Of a DNA stretch of 64,000 nucleotides, positions 1 to 7,043 are shown one piece after another. The stretch covers positions 3,698,001-3,762,000 of the forward strand of contig NZ_CP033875.1 of NCBI RefSeq assembly GCF_002742645.2, in the 5' to 3' direction. The stretch's first letter is position 1, and every line of letters begins with the position of its first letter. This stretch comes from Caulobacter sp. FWC26. Lineage in GTDB: Bacteria > Pseudomonadota > Alphaproteobacteria > Caulobacterales > Caulobacteraceae. The notes under the pieces were generated by a model. The model had not been told where the DNA came from, made no database searches, and saw nothing but the letters and a program-made list of their open reading frames with translations. The position numbers were made by a program, and so were the translations under genes.

Positions 1-3000
1 TGACCGACTGGGACAGCCTCGACGCCGGCAAGTATCGCGACGAAGCCGCGGTGATCGCCGACCTGCTCGCCGCCAAGCCGCTCTCCGCCGAGGACCGCGC
101 CGCCGTCCGCGCCGAGGCCGAGGCCCTGGTGCGCGGCGCCCGCCGCAGCGTCCGCAAGCAGGGCGTCGTCGAAAGCTTCCTGCAGGAGTTCAGCCTGGGC
201 ACCCGCGAGGGCCTGGCTTTGATGTGCTTGGCCGAGGCGCTGCTGCGCACGCCCGACGACGACACCCGCGACAAGCTGATCGCCGAGAAGATCGGCTCGG
301 CCGACTGGGCCTCGCACCTGGGCGGCTCCGACAGCCTGTTCGTCAACGCCTCGACCTGGGGCCTGATGCTGACCGGCAAGATCGTCGAGCCCGACGACGA
401 GGCCAAGAAGGATCTGCCCGGCTTCGTCAAGAAGCTGGCCGGACGCCTGGGCGAGCCGGTGATCCGCGCCGCCGTGGGGCAGGCCATCCGCATCATGGGC
501 GAGCAGTTCGTGCTGGGCCGTACGATCGAGGCGGCGATCAAGCGCGCCGCGAGCGAAGACACCATGTGCTCGTTCGACATGCTGGGCGAAGGCGCCCGCA
601 CCGCCGCCGACGCCGAGCGCTACGAGAAGGCCTATGCCGACGCCATCGAGACGGTCGGCAAGCTGTCGAACGGCGCCGGTCCCGAGAAGGGCCATGGCGT
701 CTCGGTCAAGCTGTCGGCCCTGTGCCCGCGCTATGAGGCCACCCACGAAGACCGCGTCTGGGAAGAGCTCTATCCCCGCACCCTGCGCCTGGCCAAGATC
801 GCCGCGCGCCACAACCTCAACTTCACCATCGACGCCGAAGAGGCCGACCGCCTCGCCCTGTCGCTGAAGCTGCTGGACAAGCTGTGCCGCGAGCCGGAGT
901 TGGGCGACTGGAAGGGCCTGGGCCTGGCCGTCCAGGCCTATCAGAAGCGCTGCGGCGAGGTGATCGCCCGCCTCAAGGCGCTGTCGGAAGAGACCGGCCG
1001 CCGCCTGATGGTCCGCCTCGTCAAGGGCGCCTATTGGGACAGCGAGATCAAGCGCGCCCAGGTCGCGGGCCGCCCGGACTACCCGGTCTATACGACCAAG
1101 CCCGCCACGGACCTGTCGTACCTGGTCAACGCCAAGGCCCTGATCGACGCCGCCCCGCACCTCTACGCCCAGTTCGCCACTCACAACGCCCACACCCTGG
1201 CGGCCGTGGTCCGCATGGCCAAGAACGCCGGCGTCACGATCGAGCACCAACGCCTGCACGGCATGGGCGAGGCGCTCTACAAGGCCGCCGACGACCTCTA
1301 TGACGGCATCGTCCTGCGGGCCTACGCCCCGGTGGGCGGTCACGAAGACCTGCTGCCCTATCTGGTCCGTCGTCTGCTGGAGAACGGCGCCAACACCAGC
1401 TTCGTCCACGCCCTGCTGGACGAGCGCGTGCCGGTCGAGAAGGTCGTCACTGACCCGATCGACGTGGTCGAGGCCCATCCCGATCGCCACGCCAAGATCC
1501 CGACGCCGATCCGCGTCTATGGCGACCGCCGCCAGAACAGCGCGGGCCTGGATCTCTCGGTAAAGGCCGATCGCGCTCGCCTCGAGGCCGCCGTCGCCGC
1601 CCTGGACGGCGTCACCCTATCGGCCGGTCCGCTGGTCGGCGGCAAGGTCATGGCCGGCGGCGCGCCGCTGCCGGTGATCGCCCCCGCCAATACGCAGAAG
1701 ACCATCGGGGTCGTGTCGGAGGCGCAAGCCCCACAGATCGACGAGGCCTTCAATCTGGCCCGCGCCGCGCAACCGGCCTGGGACCGCGCCGGCGGCGTGG
1801 CTCGCGCACAGGTGCTGCGCGCCATGGGCGATGCGCTGGAAACCAATATCGAGCGCCTGATCGCCATCCTGTCGCGTGAAGCCGGCAAGACCCTGTCGGA
1901 CGGCATCGCCGAGGTGCGCGAGGCCGTAGACTTCTGCCGCTACTACGCGGTGCTGGCCGAGGATCAGTTCGGCGAGGCCGAGATCCTCAAAGGTCCGGTC
2001 GGCGAGACCAACAGCCTGCGTCTGGCCGGTCGCGGCGTCTTCGTCTGCATCAGCCCGTGGAACTTCCCGCTGGCCATCTTCACCGGCCAGATCGCCGCCG
2101 CCCTGGCGGCCGGCAACGCCGTGCTGGCCAAGCCCGCCGAGCAGACCCCGCTGATCGCCTTCGAGGCGGTCAAGCTCTATCACGCCGCGGGCCTGGACCC
2201 GCGCCTGCTGGCCCTGCTGCCGGGTCGTGGCGAGACGGTCGGCGCGGCGCTCACCAGCCACGAGAGCCTGGACGGCGTCGCCTTCACGGGCGGCACCGAC
2301 ACGGCCTGGCGCATCAACCAGACGCTCGCCGCCCGCCAGGGTCCGATCGTGCCGTTCATCGCCGAGACCGGCGGCCTCAACGGCATGTTCGTCGACACCA
2401 CCGCCCAGCGCGAACAGGTGATCGACGACGTGATCGTCAGCGCCTTCGGCTCCGCCGGTCAGCGCTGCTCGGCCCTGCGCCTGCTGTTCCTGCCCGAGGA
2501 CACCGCCGACCACATCATCGACGGCCTGAAGGGCGCGATGGACGCCCTGGTACTCGGCGATCCGGCGCTTGCCGTCACCGACGTCGGCCCCGTGATCGAC
2601 GCCGAGGCCAAGGACGCGCTGGTCAAGCATCAGGAGCGCCTGACCCGCGAGGCCAAGGTGCTGCACGCGCTCGAAGCGCCTGAGGGCGGCACGTTCTTCG
2701 CGCCGGTCCTGGCCGAGATCCCGACCGCCGACTTCCTGGAGCGCGAGGTGTTCGGCCCCGTGCTGCACGTGGTGCGCTACAAGCCGGAGAACCTGGAAAA
2801 GGTCGCCGGCGCCCTGGCGGCCCGTCGCTACGGCCTGACCCTGGGGATCCACTCGCGGATCGAACGCTTCGCGGCCGACGTCCAGCGCCTGGTCCCGGCC
2901 GGCAACGCCTATGTGAACCGCTCGATGACCGGCGCGGTCGTCGGCGTCCAGCCGTTCGGCGGCGAGGGCCTATCGGGCACCGGCCCCAAGGCCGGCGGCC

Positions 3001-3089
3001 CCCACGCCCTGCTCCGCTTCGCGGTCGAGCGGGCGCTCAGCGTCAACATCACCGCCCAGGGCGGCGACCCGGCGCTGCTGAACCTGTAA
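1..3089 (+). CDS. putA: Bifunctional proline dehydrogenase / P5C dehydrogenase, start codon cut by window edge
   Basis: Oxidises proline to glutamate in two steps: an FAD proline dehydrogenase domain, then an NAD-dependent glutamate-semialdehyde dehydrogenase domain. The first part carries VSVKLSAL, RLMVRLVKGAYWD and QFATHNAHT, typical of the PRODH barrel. The second half is an aldehyde dehydrogenase with the catalytic Glu in AETGG and Cys in SAGQRCSA. The frame is open from base 3 (T-D-W-D-S-L-D...). The window begins with TG, so an A one base upstream would give ATG ACC GAC, and the start codon itself is probably cut. The GTG at 51 is not needed as a start. About 1029 residues would make it the short PutA type without the N-terminal DNA-binding domain. 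Family assignment is very secure; the start is inferred. Confidence 0.96.
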   Translation, partial: TDWDSLDAGKYRDEAAVIADLLAAKPLSAEDRAAVRAEAEALVRGARRSVRKQGVVESFLQEFSLGTREGLALMCLAEALLRTPDDDTRDKLIAEKIGSADWASHLGGSDSLFVNASTWGLMLTGKIVEPDDEAKKDLPGFVKKLAGRLGEPVIRAAVGQAIRIMGEQFVLGRTIEAAIKRAASEDTMCSFDMLGEGARTAADAERYEKAYADAIETVGKLSNGAGPEKGHGVSVKLSALCPRYEATHEDRVWEELYPRTLRLAKIAARHNLNFTIDAEEADRLALSLKLLDKLCREPELGDWKGLGLAVQAYQKRCGEVIARLKALSEETGRRLMVRLVKGAYWDSEIKRAQVAGRPDYPVYTTKPATDLSYLVNAKALIDAAPHLYAQFATHNAHTLAAVVRMAKNAGVTIEHQRLHGMGEALYKAADDLYDGIVLRAYAPVGGHEDLLPYLVRRLLENGANTSFVHALLDERVPVEKVVTDPIDVVEAHPDRHAKIPTPIRVYGDRRQNSAGLDLSVKADRARLEAAVAALDGVTLSAGPLVGGKVMAGGAPLPVIAPANTQKTIGVVSEAQAPQIDEAFNLARAAQPAWDRAGGVARAQVLRAMGDALETNIERLIAILSREAGKTLSDGIAEVREAVDFCRYYAVLAEDQFGEAEILKGPVGETNSLRLAGRGVFVCISPWNFPLAIFTGQIAAALAAGNAVLAKPAEQTPLIAFEAVKLYHAAGLDPRLLALLPGRGETVGAALTSHESLDGVAFTGGTDTAWRINQTLAARQGPIVPFIAETGGLNGMFVDTTAQREQVIDDVIVSAFGSAGQRCSALRLLFLPEDTADHIIDGLKGAMDALVLGDPALAVTDVGPVIDAEAKDALVKHQERLTREAKVLHALEAPEGGTFFAPVLAEIPTADFLEREVFGPVLHVVRYKPENLEKVAGALAARRYGLTLGIHSRIERFAADVQRLVPAGNAYVNRSMTGAVVGVQPFGGEGLSGTGPKAGGPHALLRFAVERALSVNITAQGGDPALLNL

Positions 3090-3127
3090 CCCTTGACGCC
3101 ATCGGCCATCGGCGGGACTCTCCGCCC

Positions 3128-3382
3128 ATGGCCGATGGCTTCGACATTCATATTGATCCCGAGCAGGCGGCGCGGCTGAAGGTGCTGGCGGACCAAGCGC
3201 ACATGTCTCCGCAAGACTATGCGATGCTTTTGATTGATCGAGGGATCAATCAGACGGCCTCGCCTTCGATCAACCCGGACCCAGCCATCGATCGCGCCAT
3301 CATCGATCACGCTAAGCGCTCGGGCGATTTCAAGCCGTGGTCTGAGGTGCGAGACGGCCTGCTAGCGCGCCACCAACGTTAG
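3128..3382 (+). CDS. Antitoxin of a ParD/RelB-like toxin-antitoxin pair
   Basis: An 84-residue acidic protein. Its N-terminus (DIHIDPEQAARLKVLAD) reads like a short beta strand and helix of a ribbon-helix-helix DNA-binding domain. The C-terminal half (DFKPWSEVRDGLL) looks like a toxin-binding tail. It sits 38 bp after putA and directly ahead of a toxin-like frame, the usual antitoxin-first order. Such antitoxins repress their own operon with the toxin. Lower GC and less biased codons than putA suggest an acquired module. I cannot say whether it is closer to ParD or RelB. Confidence 0.75.
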   Translation: MADGFDIHIDPEQAARLKVLADQAHMSPQDYAMLLIDRGINQTASPSINPDPAIDRAIIDHAKRSGDFKPWSEVRDGLLARHQR

Positions 3383-3386
3383 CCCG

Positions 3387-3668
3387 CTGCCCCGCCAGCT
3401 ATATCTAACGGCGGAGGCGCAGCGCGACATTGATCGCCTCTACGCCTGGCTATTGGACAAAAGTCCTGACGCGGCCCTGCGTATGATCATGCTGCTTGAG
3501 CAACACCTTACGAGCCTGACCGACTTCCCAGACCGAGGACGCTTGGTCACGCTCGGCATTCGGGAGTTGATCGTTCCCTTCGGCGGCTCGCGTTACGTTG
3601 TCCGCTATGAAGCCAGCCCCGAGACCGTCTTCATTTCGCGCATCTGGCACGGTCTAGAGGATCGCTAG
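3387..3668 (+). CDS. RelE/ParE-superfamily toxin, apparent non-ATG start
   Basis: The C-terminal part (SLTDFPDRGRL, RELIVPFGGSRYVVRYE, VFISRIWHGLEDR) matches the beta-sheet core of RelE/ParE toxins, which cleave mRNA on ribosomes or inhibit gyrase. The frame is open from 3366, just after an in-frame TAG at 3363. It encodes the expected N-terminal strand and helix (PRQLYLTAEAQRDIDRLYAWLL). Between 3366 and 3452 there is no ATG, GTG or TTG. The first standard start, TTG at 3453, would remove that helix and leave 71 residues. CTG at 3387, four bases after the antitoxin stop, gives 93 residues, the normal family length, so I annotate that start. Translation may be coupled to the antitoxin. A decayed start codon is the alternative. 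Confidence 0.65.
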   Translation: MPRQLYLTAEAQRDIDRLYAWLLDKSPDAALRMIMLLEQHLTSLTDFPDRGRLVTLGIRELIVPFGGSRYVVRYEASPETVFISRIWHGLEDR

Positions 3669-3720
3669 ACGGCATTCCCTTTGCGTTGCCGCTTCGTCGA
3701 ACGCCTACCAGCGATCGACT

Positions 3721-3738
3721 GTTGTTAGCGCTATCAAC
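3721..3738. promoter_or_regulatory. LacI-family operator-like palindrome upstream of the GH5 gene
   Basis: GTTGTTAGC-GCTATCAAC is an 18-bp inverted repeat with one mismatched pair and a central CG, 52 bp before the GH5 start. It resembles the 14-mer at 16939 and, as I recall, the xylose-repressor operator (TGGTAGCGCTAACA) described in C. crescentus. Function is inferred. Confidence 0.6.
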
Positions 3739-3789
3739 CCACGGCATGGTGCGCGCCGAGAACCCCGCAGAGGTTCGTCGGAGGACGCC

Positions 3790-5118
3790 ATGACCCTTTC
3801 CCGCCGCCACCTGATCGCCGCCGCAGCCGCTCTTCCGGCCATCGGCGCAGCCAAAGCGCCGACGCCGCCGAAGGGCTTCGTCACCGTCAAGGACGGCCGC
3901 CTGCATCTGGACGGCAAGCCCTATCGCTTCGCCGGGACCAATGTCTGGTACGCCGCCTGGCTGGGCGCGCCGGCCGGCTACGGGGACCTTGGCCGCCTGC
4001 GCCGGGAGCTCGATCGCCTGAAGGCCATGGGCGTGACCAACCTGCGCATCCTGGGCGCGGGAGAGCAGTCTCCCGCCAAGGTGGCCATGGACCCGACCTT
4101 CCGGGGGCCGGGCGAGGACTATAACGCCGACCTGCTGAAGGGCCTCGACGTCACCCTGGCCGAGATGGCCCAGCGCGACATGAAAGCGGTCATCTACGTC
4201 AACAATTTCTGGGACTGGTCGGGCGGCATGCCGGCCTATCTGAACTGGGTGGGCGACGGCCCCTGGTTCCAGCAGGGCGATCCCGCCCACCCATGGCCTC
4301 AGTACGCGGACTATTCGGCGCGGTTATACGCCAACCAGAAGGCCAACGCCCTCTTCCGCCACTATGTCACGAGCCTCGTGAGCCGGGTCAGCACCGTCAC
4401 CGGGAAGCCCTATCGCGACGATCCGACCATCATGGCCTGGCAGCTGGCCAACGAGCCGCGTCCCGGCGGTTCGGACGCCTTCGGCAAGAGCAACATGCCC
4501 GCCTACCAGGCCTGGATTCGGGACACCGCCAGCCTGATCAAGCGCCTCGACAACCAGCACCTCGTCACCACCGGCAGCGAGGGGACCATGGGCTGCATGG
4601 GCCTGGAGTCCTGCGTCGTCGACGCCCACGCCCCGCCGGTGATCGACTACATGACCATCCACATCTGGCCCAACAACTGGGGCTGGATCAGCATGACCGA
4701 CCAGCCCTCGACCTATGAGGCGGGCGAGCAGAAGTGCCGCGACTACGTGGCCCAGCACATCGCCCTGGCCAAGCGGCTGAACAAGCCCCTGACCATTGAG
4801 GAGTTCGGCCTGATCCGCGACGGCCGCCAGTTCGCGCCCGGCTCGCCGACCACCTATCGCGACCGCTTCTACAAGACGATGCTGGATCTCGCCCTGGCTG
4901 ACATGAAGGCCGGCGGGCCGACCGCCGGCGTCAACTTCTGGGCCTGGAACGGCGAGGGCCGCGCCCAGCAGCCGGACGCTTGGTTCAAGAAGGGCGACAA
5001 GAGCTATGTCGGCGATCCGCCCCAGGAGGAACAAGGCCTGTTCGGCGTGTTCGACGCCGACGCCTCGACCTTGGCAGTAATCAACGCGCACGCTGCGGCG
5101 GTGAAGGGGTTGGGCTAG
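3790..5118 (+). CDS. Exported GH5 endo-beta-mannanase-like hydrolase
   Basis: A 442-residue glycoside hydrolase family 5 enzyme, expected to cut beta-1,4-mannan or a related hemicellulose backbone outside the cytoplasm. The N-terminus (SRRHLIAAAAALP) is a Tat-type signal. The acid/base Glu is E222 in QLANEPRPGG and the nucleophile is E338 in TIEEFGL. HIWPNNWGW and NFWAWNGEGR line the cleft as in GH5_7-like mannanases. The first ATG follows a weak purine stretch (GAGGACGCC). It is followed closely by a carboxylesterase and then a GH3 glucosidase, which fits hemicellulose breakdown. A LacI-type palindrome lies upstream. The family is secure; substrate (mannan versus other beta-glycan) is not. 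Confidence 0.88.
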   Translation: MTLSRRHLIAAAAALPAIGAAKAPTPPKGFVTVKDGRLHLDGKPYRFAGTNVWYAAWLGAPAGYGDLGRLRRELDRLKAMGVTNLRILGAGEQSPAKVAMDPTFRGPGEDYNADLLKGLDVTLAEMAQRDMKAVIYVNNFWDWSGGMPAYLNWVGDGPWFQQGDPAHPWPQYADYSARLYANQKANALFRHYVTSLVSRVSTVTGKPYRDDPTIMAWQLANEPRPGGSDAFGKSNMPAYQAWIRDTASLIKRLDNQHLVTTGSEGTMGCMGLESCVVDAHAPPVIDYMTIHIWPNNWGWISMTDQPSTYEAGEQKCRDYVAQHIALAKRLNKPLTIEEFGLIRDGRQFAPGSPTTYRDRFYKTMLDLALADMKAGGPTAGVNFWAWNGEGRAQQPDAWFKKGDKSYVGDPPQEEQGLFGVFDADASTLAVINAHAAAVKGLG

Positions 5119-5138
5119 TCGGGCGCACCAAAAGGGAT

Positions 5139-5152
5139 TGTCACCGGTGTCA
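5139..5152. promoter_or_regulatory. LacI-type palindrome upstream of the carboxylesterase
   Basis: TGTCACCGGTGTCA is a 14-bp imperfect palindrome (CACCGGTG core, central CG) 50 bp before the carboxylesterase start. Its geometry matches LacI/GalR operators, but the half-site differs from those at 3721 and 16939, so a different sugar repressor is likely if it is real. Confidence 0.45.
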
Positions 5153-5202
5153 CCCGTGATACCGCTTCGGACCGCTCGTCAGAAAGCGCCGGAGGAAACC
5201 CG

Positions 5203-6819
5203 ATGACCGCCACCCGCCGCACCCTGATCACCGGCGCCGCCGCGCTGACGGCCTATGCCGCCCTGCCTCGCGCGGGCTTCGCGGGCGAGGCGCGCTCGCC
5301 CGTGGTGGCGACCACCAACGGCAAGGTGCGCGGCTACGTCCAGGACGGCGTCAGCGTCTTCAAGGGCCTGCGCTATGGCGCCGACACCGGCGGGGCGCGG
5401 CGGTTCATGGCGCCGGTAAAGCCCGAGCCCTGGACCGATGTGAAGGACGCCCTGGCCTATGGTCCGGCCTCGATGCAGACCGGCAAGGGCGAGGAGGGCG
5501 AGACCCTCTCTGAGGACTGCTTGTTCCTCAATATCTGGACCCCGGCCAAGGCCTCGCGCAAGGACGGCCTCGCCGATGGCGGCAAGCGACCGGTGATGTT
5601 CTACATCCACGGCGGCGCCTATAACGGCGGTTCGGGGGGCAGCCCCTGGTATGAGGGGACCAAGCTGGCCAAGCGCGGCGATGTCGTGGTGGTCACCGTC
5701 AACCACCGCCTGAACGCCTTCGGCTATCTCTATCTGGCGCGCCTCTTCAACGACCCGTCGGTGGCCGACAGCGGTAATGCCGGCCAGCTCGACCTCGTGC
5801 TGGCCCTGCAGTGGGTGCGCGACAACATCGCCAGGTTCGGGGGCGATCCCGAGCGGGTGATGCTGTTTGGCCAGTCGGGCGGCGGGGCCAAGATCGCCAC
5901 CCTGATGGCCATGCCCGCCGCCAAGGGTCTCGTCCACCGCGCCGCCACCATGAGCGGCCAGCAGGTCACGGTCGGCGGCCCGTTCAACGCCACCAAGCGC
6001 GCGAAAGCCTTCCTCGACAAGCTGGGGATCAAGGACCTGGCCGCCCTGCGCGCCCTGCCCGCCGCCGAGATGCTGGCGGGGCTGAAAGCGGTCGACCCGA
6101 TCGCCGGGGCCGGCGGGGTCTATATGGGCCCGGTGCTGGATCAGCGGTCACTGACCCGACACCCCTTCTTCCCCGACGCCGCGCCCCAGAGCCTGTCGGT
6201 GCCGATGATGGTCGGCAACACCCATGACGAGACCAGGGGCTTCATCGGCTGGGACGCCAAGGCCTTCCCCCAGACCTGGGACGAGGTGATCGCCCGCCTG
6301 CCGGGGCAGTTCAACGCCCGCATCGACATCGATCCCGAGACGGTGGTGGCCTTCTACCGCCAGACCTATCCGAACTACTCGCCGGCCGACGTCTTCTTCG
6401 CCGCCTCGACGGCGGGGCGCTCGTGGAAGGCGGCGATCATCCAGGACGAGGAGCGGGCCAAGGCTGGCGCGCCGGCCTACGCCTATCAGGTCAACTGGCG
6501 CTCGCCGATGCAGGGCGGGATCTTCGGCGCGCCGCACACCATCGACATCGGCCTGGTGTTCGGCACGCTGGACGCCAAGGGCTCGATCGTCGGGACGGGG
6601 CCGGAGTCGGTGGCCATGTCCAACACCATGAGCGACGCCTTCATCGCCTTCGCCCGCACCGGCGACCCGAACGGCGGAAGTCTCCCCAAGTGGGAGCCCT
6701 ACACCCTGCCCCGCCGCCAGACGATGGTGTTCGACACCGTCTCGCGGCTGGAGGACGACCCGCGCGGCGTCGAGCGGGAATTCTTCAACCGCGTGCCGTT
6801 CACTCAGTTCGGGACCTGA
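5203..6819 (+). CDS. Exported type B carboxylesterase
   Basis: A 538-residue alpha/beta-hydrolase of the carboxylesterase B / acetylcholinesterase family. It has a Tat-like leader (RRTLITGAAALTAYAALP), the EDCLFLNIWTP signature, the oxyanion segment YIHGGAYNGGSGG and the nucleophile elbow FGQSGGG with Ser at residue 225. The usual elbow is GESAGG, so Gln precedes the Ser here. A conserved His is expected in the C-terminal GAPHTIDIGLVFG region. It probably de-esterifies decorated polysaccharides or aromatic esters in the periplasm, judged only from its GH5 and GH3 neighbours. SD GGAGGAAA lies just ahead of ATG 5203. Confidence 0.88.
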   Translation: MTATRRTLITGAAALTAYAALPRAGFAGEARSPVVATTNGKVRGYVQDGVSVFKGLRYGADTGGARRFMAPVKPEPWTDVKDALAYGPASMQTGKGEEGETLSEDCLFLNIWTPAKASRKDGLADGGKRPVMFYIHGGAYNGGSGGSPWYEGTKLAKRGDVVVVTVNHRLNAFGYLYLARLFNDPSVADSGNAGQLDLVLALQWVRDNIARFGGDPERVMLFGQSGGGAKIATLMAMPAAKGLVHRAATMSGQQVTVGGPFNATKRAKAFLDKLGIKDLAALRALPAAEMLAGLKAVDPIAGAGGVYMGPVLDQRSLTRHPFFPDAAPQSLSVPMMVGNTHDETRGFIGWDAKAFPQTWDEVIARLPGQFNARIDIDPETVVAFYRQTYPNYSPADVFFAASTAGRSWKAAIIQDEERAKAGAPAYAYQVNWRSPMQGGIFGAPHTIDIGLVFGTLDAKGSIVGTGPESVAMSNTMSDAFIAFARTGDPNGGSLPKWEPYTLPRRQTMVFDTVSRLEDDPRGVEREFFNRVPFTQFGT

Positions 6820-6955
6820 TCTCGTAGGGCGGCGCCGGCGGCAGGTGCTCGACCAGAACCTGGCCGGTCATCTCGGCCTCGGCGCGAATGGGCGGCGGCT
6901 CGCCGAACACCGCCTCCCACAACACACTCCACGCCTGACGCTCGTCGAAATCCAC
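6800..6955 (-). CDS. Small hypothetical protein (51 aa), antisense overlap with the esterase end
   Basis: A 51-residue frame starting at GTG 6955 (V-D-F-D-E-R-Q-A-W-S-V-L-W...), seven bases after a strong SD (GAAAGGAGC at 6962-6970 on the minus strand). The product is acidic, rich in Trp, Glu and Pro, and has no signal or membrane segment. Its last 20 bases overlap the end of the carboxylesterase on the other strand. A good ribosome site and biased codons make it likely real. I do not recognise a family. The longer ATG 6997 start has no SD. Confidence 0.55.
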   Translation of the reverse strand: MDFDERQAWSVLWEAVFGEPPPIRAEAEMTGQVLVEHLPPAPPYEIRSRTE

Positions 6956-7043
6956 CGGGCCGCTCCTTTCGGAGACTAGAATGGCCCGGTGGGTCAACGG
7001 GTTGCTGGTTAGCGCGGCGCTAACCCAGCTTTCGAGCGTCGGG

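Noticed and set aside
1617..2852. 411-codon minus-strand frame within putA
   Set aside because: Shadow of the aldehyde dehydrogenase domain; Gln/Gly/Val-rich translation typical of antisense frames in this genome.
3453..3668. 71-residue toxin starting at TTG 3453
   Set aside because: Removes the first strand and helix shared by RelE/ParE toxins although they are encoded in frame just upstream.
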